A stretch of DNA of 64,000 nt. It comes from Corylus avellana. Lineage: Eukaryota; Streptophyta; Magnoliopsida; Fagales; Betulaceae. How positions within the stretch are numbered: the stretch's first letter is position 1; the number at the start of each line of letters is the position of its first letter. Shown here in pieces: positions 1 to 11,132 of this stretch. The translations under genes were made by a program, and so were the position numbers. The notes under the pieces are model-generated. The model had not been told where the DNA came from, did no database searches, and was given only the letters and a program-made list of their open reading frames with translations. The DNA is taken from the NCBI RefSeq assembly GCF_901000735.1, contig NC_081545.1:33225634-33289633 (forward strand), written 5' to 3'.

Positions 1-624
1 TTGTTATCCATCTCAAACCTCTTGTTTTACTGGTGCATCAGCGAATGAAAGGAGATATTAAAAGAGCATTGAAATCCCCCGCGAGAAATCAATGGCAAAG
101 CAGAGCACTCTCTGTCATCCCTCTGTGGACTACTCTTGCTCTGTTTGTCTGTTAACGTGTTCTTTTGTTTTTTCTTAAAAAGTGGTCTTTTGATACAAGT
201 AAAGATGAGAGAGATGCTACACACTCCACTCTCACTCTCTCAAATGAAAAAATGTGTAGTTTTTGTCTTGAGTTGAGAATTTTTAACATACGGATTTTCT
301 CTCTGTTCCTCTGTTTTCTCTCTCTTAAAATCTTAAAAGTGGCAGTTTTTTTAGGGCACGATTGTCCTTTGCTGCGGATAAACAGCTCGAAGTAGATCAT
401 GTACTTGGCGGGTACACACTCATTTTCTGAGAATTCCACTAATGCAATAATTATTGTGATTTTCCAGTGCTTGAATGGAAAATGAAAAAATAAAAAAAAA
501 TACAATGCAAGCATCTTGTAAAAAGAGGTGTCTCCTAGTCTTAAAATGGGGCACTCCCCATTTTGACAATTTTGCCCCTGAATAAAAATAACCTTAGAAC
601 AATTACTTTTTCCTAAGTGATGTC
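1..624. other. Intergenic, no gene seen
   Basis: AT-rich sequence with only short overlapping open frames on both strands, none resembling a known family and none with codon structure or splice context. I see no RNA gene or clear repeat here. It is followed directly by a SINE. Confidence 0.6.
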
Positions 625-769
625 AAAGTACTAATTTTTATTGTTCCTAGAAGGTAGTTCAATCGGTTGGTACCACGTCTAATGAAACGGAGGTCATTAG
701 TTCGTATTTCTTTCCCCACTCTTGTGTGAACTTGTCAACCAAAAAAAAAAAAAGTACTAATTTTTATTG
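625..769 (+). mobile_element. tRNA-derived SINE with perfect target-site duplication
   Basis: The body (about 644-750) has an RNA polymerase III box A-like stretch (TAGTTCAATCGGTTGG) and a degenerate box B (near AGGTCATTAGTTCG), and ends in a run of A. It lies between two identical 19-bp copies of AAAGTACTAATTTTTATTG at 625-643 and 751-769. tRNA-like promoter boxes, a 3' A tail and long direct repeats are the hallmarks of a plant SINE inserted by target-primed reverse transcription. The perfect duplication suggests a fairly recent insertion. I cannot assign a named SINE family. Confidence 0.8.
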
Positions 770-1730
770 CAAATTCTTTATAAACTCATGTGATAATGCA
801 CCCGCTTACCACATCAGCTAGTGGTAAGCCGTAAGCACATGAAATACATATTTTCAATCATCAAACTATGCATAACAACCGCTTTACAATTTTTCACTAC
901 AAATCCTTTATAAATTGACATGATAGTCCACAAATTCTATACAATTACTACATCAGGTTGTCATTAGCCACAAAACAAATTCAATTTAACTGTCAAATTT
1001 GGATGCTTGATTTTTAAAAAATATTAATATACTACCAAGTGAGTTTATAAAATGAATTGCAGTAAAAACTGTAATATCCCAATATTTTAAATACATCTTT
1101 AATGTATGAAGATGTTCCAATTTTCCTCTTCCTTATTAATTTTTTTATTATCTAAAAGCAAAGTAGTTATGAAGGTAATAACTCAAAATTACAGATATAC
1201 TTGCAGTAGGCCAAACTTTTTTTGGTCTAGGAGGAAAGCATTCATATATAGGCTAAATTAATGATGGTTTTTTAGACTTTTTAACAGCTGGGAAGTTTCC
1301 ACTGGAAGTAGGTTGTGCGTGCATTGATGATGCGGGTGGATTAGATGAGATATGAATTTGTTTGATCAATTAATCTCAAGTAAAAATGTCATAGTGGTGA
1401 GTGGGTGAAGGACAGAGAGCTTTTGTCTTGCTATGGATGGAGACTCAATTTCATGTGTTGCTGCTATCATTGAGTTTTGGACAATATGATTTTTTACATC
1501 TTTGTTATTTTATCACCTTCTTTGTATTTCACTAAATTTTGGGTTTAACATATCCATGATACAGAGCCACCAACTTTCCTAGATCTTTTTATCCTATTTT
1601 CCTTTTTTTTTTTAAAAAAAAAAATTAGATTTTATAAGAACAGTTTGGCTTACGTTCAGTGAAAATCATCCGATATCCCCTATACAAAACTTAACAGAGC
1701 GATGATTTCAATTAAATAGGTGAGAGAAAC

Positions 1731-1775
1731 TGTTAAAATATAAATTAAATGATTAAATTCATCATTTCTTATGCG
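1731..1775 (+). repeat. Fragment of a TRIM-type LTR
   Basis: Starts TGTTAAAATATAAATTAAAT and continues ATGATTAAATTCATC. It closely matches the first about 45 bp of the 77-bp LTRs in the TRIM array at 17126-17606. After that the resemblance is lost, so this is a truncated or diverged remnant. Confidence 0.5.
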
Positions 1776-2067
1776 ACAAATGCTGATTTCATAATACCAA
1801 ATAAATTTAATAGAGAAACTAAAAATTTCAATCATTTTTCATAACCATTTATCTCCTTTAACAAGAAGCATACAGGGCTCTATATCAATATCACCTAAAG
1901 AATCTTTGTTCTACTATACATCTCTGGGTACAAGGAGTTCCAAGACAAGTAATTTCTTTTAAAAATGAATTTTTTTTATAATTGATTGCTTTAATTGTAT
2001 GCAACTCAAACAATCATGTAACCTTTATTTCTGTGAAAAAATTTAGAATTATGTGCAATTTAAACAA

Positions 2068-2328
2068 CAAATTGCGGAATCTGGATCCCCTTCAATTTGG
2101 GAGAAATTGGAAAATTTTCAATTGTTAATCGTGACCCTTAATTTTAAATCCAATGGTTTATAAAATCATTTAAAACTCGGTAAAATAAAAACCAGCACTT
2201 AATGCTTCGATTATACAAAAGCAACATGCATTTTATAGACCATTGGATTTAAAATGAAGGGTCACGATTAACAATTGGAGAATCTCCAATTTCTCCTCAG
2301 TTGAAGGGGATCTGAATTCCAAATTGTG
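2068..2328. repeat. Long imperfect palindrome (MITE-like)
   Basis: Arms of about 99 bp (2068-2166 and 2230-2328) are inverted copies around a spacer of about 63 bp. Shared blocks include CCCCTTCAA, GTTAATCGTGACCCTT and AAATCCAATGGT and their complements. No target-site duplication is obvious. The right arm contains the exact point where the second copy of the downstream block restarts after the N gap (2281 matches 5446), so this hairpin may have contributed to an assembly break. Confidence 0.6.
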
Positions 2329-4476
2329 TAAAAAAGAAAAAAAAAAAAAAAAAACCCATACAAACTGACACCTTTGGTGTACAAGTGAAGAAAACCATTA
2401 TAAATTGAATGAAAAAGAGGGAAATAAAATAAAATAAAATAAAACACATAAATTCAACAATTTTGGAAAATTTGATGATGGCAACCTTAATTGTTTGTAA
2501 TATATGTTAAAGGATGCACTCGATTGTAATTCTCCATTATTGACTTAAGAAAAATTGCGATATTTAATTATTATTGGTTACTGGTGCGGACGTCAACTTA
2601 ATTACGATGACTAAAAATATCACGACTAACTGATCTAAGCATGTTCTCAGTGTAATAAAATTAACCACCTTTCGCTTTTATAACTTTGGTTTCAGACTTA
2701 ATTATGCTACACAATAGAGTGGTAATGCCACGCTATGCTGGCTTGGTAGAGAAAAGATAGGAGTGTTTGATCACCTAACTTGGTACTTTTGTGAGGATAT
2801 TGAAATTTTTAAACAATTCCAACAACCTCTTGATCACCTAACTTAGTACTTTTACAAGAATAGTGGGATTTTTAAACCGTTCTCAAATGGACCGAATTGT
2901 AGATAATTCGAGCAGTCTTACAAACAGGGTTGATGTTGGGTTGCTTAGGGGATATGGGTCTCATATATACTCTTTTTTTGAAACTGTCCAAATTACATGC
3001 GATCCGTATCCCCCATTCTCCACTCTGACCTATATGAAGTAGGTAATCTAACCAACCACTACAAAATTTATCTGGGTATTCCAAAAAAAAAGAGTATTTA
3101 GTAAGCATCGTGTCTATCTCAACCAAATCATGTGCATTTCTACCGTTGAAATTGAGAGGAGATGATGAAAACCCCAATACAAGAACTTGTGATGAAAGAA
3201 ACTTTTGATTGTTATCTACCCGCCCACTACAATAAGCCCTCGTACTTTGGTTCAAACCTCGCCTAACAATTTGGTGTTCATTATAACATCATCTTTGACT
3301 TGATTACTTAAAGACACCGAAAAAGCAGGGTCCTGTCTTCAAAGTAGAATAGTTCCCCACCCCCTTTTGTTTTTGATAAGTCGAAGAGTCCCCTTGAATT
3401 CAAACTTTAGCAACACAAATGTCATGGGAGTCCGTGAGGGAAGATAAAGATTGTCCTTTTTCTTTTCTTGTTCCCTCTTTCTCTTCTTATTCTTCTTCTC
3501 CTTCTTGACCCTTGGTTTGATTTGTATGTAGGTGGAATTGGGCTGTCATGGTTTCTCCTAGAAAATGAGGCTTCCAAGGCCACCATATATGGATGTCAAG
3601 CAGTGATTAGGGGGACTCCGGCGTGCTTGAGCAGTAAGCACGCCTATGACGTGGCAGAAATTAGAGCTAAATATATAATTGATACATGGGTTTTGCTTTT
3701 TTATCAAAAAGATGTTTAGGTTTTAAAAATGATAAAATTGATACACCTAATTTATAAATTTTCAATTTGATATCCCTATTTAATATTTATCTACCATTTG
3801 AAAACTTCGATTAAATTTTTGCCACGTATATAAAAAGTCATGTAAGACCAATAAAATGTTGTCACGTGTACAAAATGTCACTTTAACTTGACATTTAATA
3901 AAAAAAGAAATAGGGTTAGGTGAGAGGATAGACTAGAGAGAGCTCTTTGCCACTTGAGAGTTATTGTATCTCCCGCCACTCCTAAAGAAGGTTTCGTCGG
4001 TAGTTAGACCATCCTCTAACTTATTGTTCCCTATAGTTTAGGGGTGAGTAGAGTGGATGGTTCAACCACCCCCAGATGATAGAGAGCCTTCTAGGCTTTG
4101 TCGTTTGGAAATAAGTATGTCACATTTATTGTTCAATATATATATTGTCACTTTTAAAAACTCTAATCCCTTTTTGATAACGAGACTAAACCACATATAC
4201 TAACTACGCATTTAAGTTATTTAACCCTATAAATTATAACCGTAAGCTTTGGCTTAGCAAATACGGGTTTTTTTTTTTTTTTTTTTTTCTTTGCTTCTAT
4301 ATTGCTATAGTTCCTTCTGCTTTTCTTGTTAATTTGAGGAGACGTACCCATTCCCAACTACTGGTCTAACCATCAATTGAAAACAAACGTTTGTTTTATG
4401 TTCCACGTGATATTAAAGCGACATCCAAGCAATCCTTTGGGGGCACTCTCATTGCTGCCTCAAGTGCACATTCTTA
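2281..4476. repeat. 2.2-kb block, copy 1 (probable haplotype copy)
   Basis: Matches 5446-7641 base for base with a constant offset of 3165, including homopolymer lengths. By eye I count seven substitutions, all in the distal half (near 3619, 3669, 3914, 3975, 4059, 4065 and 4398). Divergence of about 0.3% without indels is typical of two alleles. The block contains no gene I can support: the open frames at 2872-3255 and 3468-3719 lack any recognisable similarity. It ends where an hAT-like element begins. Confidence 0.85.
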
Positions 4477-5425
4477 GGCCTGGGTATCGGTCAAAACGGT
4501 CCGGTTAAGGACCTTATCGGTTATTAACCGATAATTTTCGGTTAAACGGTTTATTAACCGATACCGAACCAATAAGAATTTTAACCGATAATTTCGGTTA
4601 AAACGGTACAAGGTTAAACGGTCCGGTTAAACCGGTTAACCGATTTAACCGAGAGCTTTATATTGATTTATTTTGTTGGGCCAAAAACCAAAAATGAGTT
4701 TTTTTGACTTTTGAGAGCCCAAATACTTTTTGTTGGGATAAAATAATTTATTAAAAATGAGTTGTTTTAGGGACCAAATACTTTTTGTTGGGACCCAAAT
4801 ATTTGTTTTTGGGGCTAAAAATTGAAGCTTTTTTATATTGATCCACTTCAATTTTTTTTTTTTTTTTTTTTTTTAAATATTATAAAATACATTTTTCCAA
4901 AGCAAATTGACTAATTAACATAATGAATGCTAATTAGACTAGCAAAACTAGTTAATGAAAAATGCTTTTACCAAAGGCAAAGAAATCTCATCAAATGCCA
5001 TCACTTAAAAAAAAAACATCAAACCTACCCAAACCCAAATTAAAATAAAATTCATTAATGAATAATAAACAAAATATTAACTAATTAAAGTCACTTAGCA
5101 AAAGGAAAATAAGTCATGGGCAACACCATTACACAAATTCGGAAACCTGTGTCACTTGTGGGAATTTGGAAACCTCTCTAAAAGACTAAACGGCGCCGTT
5201 TTGGGACTAGGACTAAAAAAATAAAAATAAAAATAAAAATAAAAAAAAAAATTCCGGTTTCTTATCGGTTAACCGGTTAACCGATAAGAACCGCTTAACC
5301 GGACCGGACCGGACCGAATTCCGGTTTACTTTTTTTAACCGATAAGGATATCGGCATATTGGCTACGGTTTATATCGGTTCGGTCGAAGCCGGTAGACGG
5401 CCGGTTAAACGGTAACGGTTAATTT
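4475..5425. mobile_element. Non-autonomous hAT-like element, cut by the assembly gap
   Basis: Begins TAGGCCTGGGTATCGG and is followed by a subterminal zone packed with CGGTTAACCGG-type motifs in both orientations. An AT-rich core and a second such zone (5250-5425) lead into the Ns. The palindrome AAACGGCGCCGTTT (5188-5201), often seen inside plant hAT elements, is present. There is no transposase reading frame. The left boundary is defined by comparison with the uninterrupted copy at 7641/7642; the right end and the expected 8-bp duplication are lost in the gap. Confidence 0.6.
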
Positions 5426-5445
5426 NNNNNNNNNNNNNNNNNNNN
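5426..5445. other. Assembly gap (20 N)
   Basis: Twenty undetermined bases between the truncated hAT-like element and the second copy of the 2.2-kb block. Twenty is probably a placeholder length and not a measured distance. Confidence 0.95.
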
Positions 5446-7641
5446 AATCTCCAATTTCTCCTCAGTTGAAGGGGATCTGAATTCCAAATTGTGTAAAAAA
5501 GAAAAAAAAAAAAAAAAAACCCATACAAACTGACACCTTTGGTGTACAAGTGAAGAAAACCATTATAAATTGAATGAAAAAGAGGGAAATAAAATAAAAT
5601 AAAATAAAACACATAAATTCAACAATTTTGGAAAATTTGATGATGGCAACCTTAATTGTTTGTAATATATGTTAAAGGATGCACTCGATTGTAATTCTCC
5701 ATTATTGACTTAAGAAAAATTGCGATATTTAATTATTATTGGTTACTGGTGCGGACGTCAACTTAATTACGATGACTAAAAATATCACGACTAACTGATC
5801 TAAGCATGTTCTCAGTGTAATAAAATTAACCACCTTTCGCTTTTATAACTTTGGTTTCAGACTTAATTATGCTACACAATAGAGTGGTAATGCCACGCTA
5901 TGCTGGCTTGGTAGAGAAAAGATAGGAGTGTTTGATCACCTAACTTGGTACTTTTGTGAGGATATTGAAATTTTTAAACAATTCCAACAACCTCTTGATC
6001 ACCTAACTTAGTACTTTTACAAGAATAGTGGGATTTTTAAACCGTTCTCAAATGGACCGAATTGTAGATAATTCGAGCAGTCTTACAAACAGGGTTGATG
6101 TTGGGTTGCTTAGGGGATATGGGTCTCATATATACTCTTTTTTTGAAACTGTCCAAATTACATGCGATCCGTATCCCCCATTCTCCACTCTGACCTATAT
6201 GAAGTAGGTAATCTAACCAACCACTACAAAATTTATCTGGGTATTCCAAAAAAAAAGAGTATTTAGTAAGCATCGTGTCTATCTCAACCAAATCATGTGC
6301 ATTTCTACCGTTGAAATTGAGAGGAGATGATGAAAACCCCAATACAAGAACTTGTGATGAAAGAAACTTTTGATTGTTATCTACCCGCCCACTACAATAA
6401 GCCCTCGTACTTTGGTTCAAACCTCGCCTAACAATTTGGTGTTCATTATAACATCATCTTTGACTTGATTACTTAAAGACACCGAAAAAGCAGGGTCCTG
6501 TCTTCAAAGTAGAATAGTTCCCCACCCCCTTTTGTTTTTGATAAGTCGAAGAGTCCCCTTGAATTCAAACTTTAGCAACACAAATGTCATGGGAGTCCGT
6601 GAGGGAAGATAAAGATTGTCCTTTTTCTTTTCTTGTTCCCTCTTTCTCTTCTTATTCTTCTTCTCCTTCTTGACCCTTGGTTTGATTTGTATGTAGGTGG
6701 AATTGGGCTGTCATGGTTTCTCCTAGAAAATGAGGCTTCCAAGGCCACCATATATGGATGTCAAGCAGTGATTAGGGGGACTCGGGCGTGCTTGAGCAGT
6801 AAGCACGCCTATGACGTGGCAGAAATTAGAGCTGAATATATAATTGATACATGGGTTTTGCTTTTTTATCAAAAAGATGTTTAGGTTTTAAAAATGATAA
6901 AATTGATACACCTAATTTATAAATTTTCAATTTGATATCCCTATTTAATATTTATCTACCATTTGAAAACTTCGATTAAATTTTTGCCACGTATATAAAA
7001 AGTCATGTAAGACCAATAAAATGTTGTCACGTGTACAAAATGTCACTTTAACTTGACATTTAATAAAAAAAGAAATAAGGTTAGGTGAGAGGATAGACTA
7101 GAGAGAGCTCTTTGCCACTTGAGAGTTATTGTATCTCCCACCACTCCTAAAGAAGGTTTCGTCGGTAGTTAGACCATCCTCTAACTTATTGTTCCCTATA
7201 GTTTAGGGGTGAGTAGAGTGGATAGTTCAGCCACCCCCAGATGATAGAGAGCCTTCTAGGCTTTGTCGTTTGGAAATAAGTATGTCACATTTATTGTTCA
7301 ATATATATATTGTCACTTTTAAAAACTCTAATCCCTTTTTGATAACGAGACTAAACCACATATACTAACTACGCATTTAAGTTATTTAACCCTATAAATT
7401 ATAACCGTAAGCTTTGGCTTAGCAAATACGGGTTTTTTTTTTTTTTTTTTTTTCTTTGCTTCTATATTGCTATAGTTCCTTCTGCTTTTCTTGTTAATTT
7501 GAGGAGACGTACCCATTCCCAACTACTGGTCTAACCATCAATTGAAAACAAACGTTTGTTTTCTGTTCCACGTGATATTAAAGCGACATCCAAGCAATCC
7601 TTTGGGGGCACTCTCATTGCTGCCTCAAGTGCACATTCTTA
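5446..7641. repeat. 2.2-kb block, copy 2 (probable haplotype copy)
   Basis: Near-identical to 2281-4476. It starts abruptly after the N gap, inside what is the right arm of the 2068-2328 palindrome in copy 1. It continues without interruption past the hAT insertion point into 7642 onward, so it represents the empty site. No gene recognised. Confidence 0.85.
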
Positions 7642-8681
7642 TGGTTAAAGGGCATTGGAAGGTCAAGTATGCCCCTTTTCTTTCTTTTCTTTCATCAATT
7701 TTTTTTTTTTTTTTTTACTTTATTTTTTAATTTTTAATATTTGTATAATTATTTTACCAAGAATAGGGACAAGATCATACTGTTGACCGAACTAATATTA
7801 GTCAATCGGTTATTAACTGAGTCCTGTTGTATTCCAAAAGTCACTGTCAAGAAAGATAATAATTGAAGTTAAAGATATATGGGATTAATTAATTTAGTTA
7901 AAAGTTAAGTTACGAACCAAGCCACTACAAATGCTATCAGGAAGCTGGTGAAAGGCAAAGATGATAGTGATGGCCCCTGTTTATTTTTCTTGTTTAAATT
8001 GATATGTAAACACAATACATGCATGAAGAAGTGCAGAAAGGCTCAGGAACTCACTGGATGCCCTGGGCTAATATTTTACATCCCCACTAAATCATGAGCT
8101 AATGTATCTGGCTTCCACTAAATCTCGTCTTACGTGGCCCTTTGGTTAGAAGTTCTGATGATCGTTATTACTAGATTATTGATAGTGCATCCTCTCAGAA
8201 TTCCTTTCATTTTCCGCCAAAAAAAAAAAAAAAAGAAAAAAAAGAAAAGAAAAGAAGGTTTTTTCCGGACTATTTTCATATTTTTTGTGAGAGGTGATGA
8301 GAATTCATCATTTGAAGTGACCTCAAGTGAAGTTTCCTAAGGAAGGGGAAAGGGGCCATGAGACAAGGATGCTTCGTTTTGCAGTAATCTTCCCTTCTCC
8401 TATAAGTTATTATTAGAAACACAAAATAAAAGGTTAGAAATTAGTAGAAGTCAGTAAAATTATAGTAAAAATTGGCCATTTGAGAAATGCTACTCAAACT
8501 CTCAAGTGTATACTCCGACACTAAAAATTACTATTATATCTAAAATTCAATAATGCTCTATCTAAGATCCAATTATATTTTTAATGTCACATCAAAAAAT
8601 ATGTATTATGTATTTAAAAGTGTTAAAATGAAGATATGTGTAGCATTATTAAGACTTTTAGCCACCTATCAGACCTTTATA

Positions 8682-8727
8682 TAATAGTACAAGGTTTTTT
8701 TTTTTTTTTTTTTAATAGTACAAGGTT
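8682..8727 (-). repeat. Poly(A)-only retroposed insertion with direct repeats
   Basis: A 16-bp run of T (8697-8712) is flanked by identical 15-bp copies of TAATAGTACAAGGTT (8682-8696 and 8713-8727). This is what target-primed reverse transcription leaves when only a poly(A) tail is copied. Replication slippage is an alternative. Confidence 0.55.
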
Positions 8728-9245
8728 CTAAAACGAAAGTGAGGTGGGGTTGGAATAATTGTTAACTCGAGCTTGGCGCTATACGGATGTGGACCCAGGT
8801 CAATGAAATGGCCAACAAAATTAGATTAAGTGATTAAAAACGAAAGAGAAAGTTAAAAGAAAAGAGATATAAAGAAGAAAAAGGCCCCGATAATAAGATT
8901 ATAGAAATAAGAAATAAGTCTTCCGCACCCACCTTCATTTGTCAGTAATAAAGTAGTATCCTCATCAAATTAAGGTGATACGACTCATTCTCTTTCACAT
9001 AAAAGGTGGATATAATAATTCCTATTAATGAACTAAAAATATTGAGTAACCATCAGGAATCAGGATGATGGCAAATTCGAGTGGCATTTCTTTGAATTTG
9101 CGATTTGATGCTTGCCGCCTGCAGAATACATTGTGGTGCGAGTGACATGCGACTAAGCTAGTGGGTGTAACTGTTAATCGCGTGTCAATGGAAAGGCTTT
9201 GCCAGCAAGCTTGTGAAAATAAAGGTTGATTTTGGTAGAAAATTA

Positions 9246-9292
9246 AAATCGGATAAGGTTTTTTTTTTTTTTCTAATAAATCGGATAAGGTT
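9246..9292 (-). repeat. Short poly(A) retroposed insertion with direct repeats
   Basis: Seventeen bases (9261-9277, T-run plus CTAAT) lie between identical 15-bp copies of AAATCGGATAAGGTT (9246-9260 and 9278-9292). Read on the minus strand this is a short 3' end with a poly(A) tail, as from a severely 5'-truncated LINE or SINE. Confidence 0.55.
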
Positions 9293-11132
9293 GAACAATG
9301 AGGGAACATATACCAGTGCCGCCTTTAAATGGTGCTTACCACTTTTTGTTACGTTATCTATGAAAAATGTTCCACCTAACATGATTGTGTTTCAACTTTT
9401 TTGATATGCATCTTTGACAAATCTAGAAGGAATTTCTTGATTATGGACTCCCCGTTTCAGTTCTTAAATGTTAAACGATAGAGATGTGGCACGTATCACA
9501 CCATAAGCAAAATTCGTGATTAGAAATTATTTTGTTGATTGATTAAAAAAATAAAATAAAAGGTGCTTTTTTGTATTAAAAGTACAGCAAGCAAAGAGCG
9601 GAACCTTTAACTAATGGCGTAACAAATTGCACAATATTGCACAATATTGTACGCTATTTGACAACAATAAATCGCGTCTTAACTACAAAAAAAAAGATAA
9701 GAGTCTCTGGTAGTTCTACTTCTATTGTGTTATTTTGTTGGTTTTTCCAAGCGGACGCAAACAAATAAAAACCCAGCAAAATATCCTTCTACTTGTTACT
9801 TATGGGGCTATAAAACCAATTTAGTTACGTGAAATCCGCTCATCTTTTATCTATTTTGTTAAATATATTTATAAACATTCTAAGTACCGAAGATATGCCA
9901 TCTTCTGCATATTGGAGCATGATTCTGCCTTTCTATAAGCATTGATGATGGCAAATGGTCTATGGGCCGATGGACTTGCCAGCCTTCCCAAGTGGGAGAT
10001 TAGGGTTTTGCGTCCCTGAACCCAAGCAATGGGATTGGGTAGGGGATGCTAATGTACAGCTGTGATTAGTGTTGACATCACCCGTAATAAGCACATGCAG
10101 GGGTTGGGAAAGAAATGAACTGAATGGGATGTTTACGAATCGGGCCAAACTTGGCTTGGCATCTCTAATCCAAAAGTGTTAGGAGTACTTTCGTTTTCCC
10201 TTGTTCATCAAATGACAGTACGCTACACAAAAGGAGGGTAGCCTTCCCCTTTCCCAAAACCCTTGACTCAATGGCAACCCTGAACCTCGCTGTTGAAATA
10301 TTCACATCTGACACCAAAGCATGGCAATCCAAACATGCCATTTCATCACCATGGGTGATGCACGCAATCAAGCACTTCCGCAGGCAATTGCTATTATGCG
10401 CTTATTTTCGTTTTTCTCAAGCCTCTCTTTTTCGCAGTTTACTTTCTTTGCAATGATTTGGCCTTCATCCCAAAGCAGATTTAGGATAGTTCCCGAGGCA
10501 TCACTATAGCAGCCCACATCATGTATAAAATGGATGCTACATACATCATCAAGGGAGTAAGTAGAATCTAGCGCTTATAAAAAAAGAAAGTGGGATATAC
10601 TCAAGAAAAAAAGAAAAGAAACACACAAAATGGAAGCTTGGAAATGACTGAATTATTCAACAGACTTGTGCTTTTAGTTATTATCATTGGCATTAACTGA
10701 TTCTTTGAGTTCAAAGAGCCTCGGAAATCTTGTTAGCCAACAAAAATAATCCCATCAGTTTTTACACAATAAGAACAAGAGTAATTTCTGATCAAACAAG
10801 CGTATGGTTATTATGGACTTTAACACTAACAATCTAGACTTTGGGCACGGCATTCGCTAAGGAGTACTGTTATTCACACTAACGGAAGAATGGGGACAAA
10901 AATACACCAAAAAAAAAAAAAAAGGGTTGTAAGCTAAGTCTGTCAGTTCCAGCCGATATGGTTACTTCCAACAACATTCTTCGTTGTTGAAATAGCGAAT
11001 TTTTCTCTAAAAGAGCTTGAAACTCACTCTAGCTGTTCAACCAGCCTAAGTTCTTCAAATATCAGGATGCATCATATGAAACAACTAAAGAATGAGGCGA
11101 GTGGGGAAACATAAATAAAGCGTAAGTGCTTG

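Larger units (their letters stand above)
7642..11132. other. Intergenic, no gene recognised
   Basis: AT-rich spacer between the duplicated block and the 3' end of the PPIP5K gene. It holds poly(T) tracts, two small poly(T) insertions with direct repeats (8682-8727 and 9246-9292) and short open frames. The frames around 9960-10509 lie in a less AT-rich patch but overlap on both strands and match nothing I know, so I do not call a gene. The part nearest 11133 should hold the PPIP5K 3' UTR. Confidence 0.5.

Noticed and set aside
644..750. tRNA gene
   Set aside because: Box A/B present but no cloverleaf or anticodon arm, and the A-tail with target duplication shows a SINE; the same applies to 27779-27893 and 40192-40275.
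2872..3719. Open frames repeated at 6037-6884
   Set aside because: Their identity in both places reflects the block duplication and not selection on protein sequence; no similarity recognised.
9960..10509. Several 60-70-codon frames on both strands
   Set aside because: Overlapping on opposite strands, no splice context and no recognisable domain; a gene fossil cannot be excluded but is not supported.
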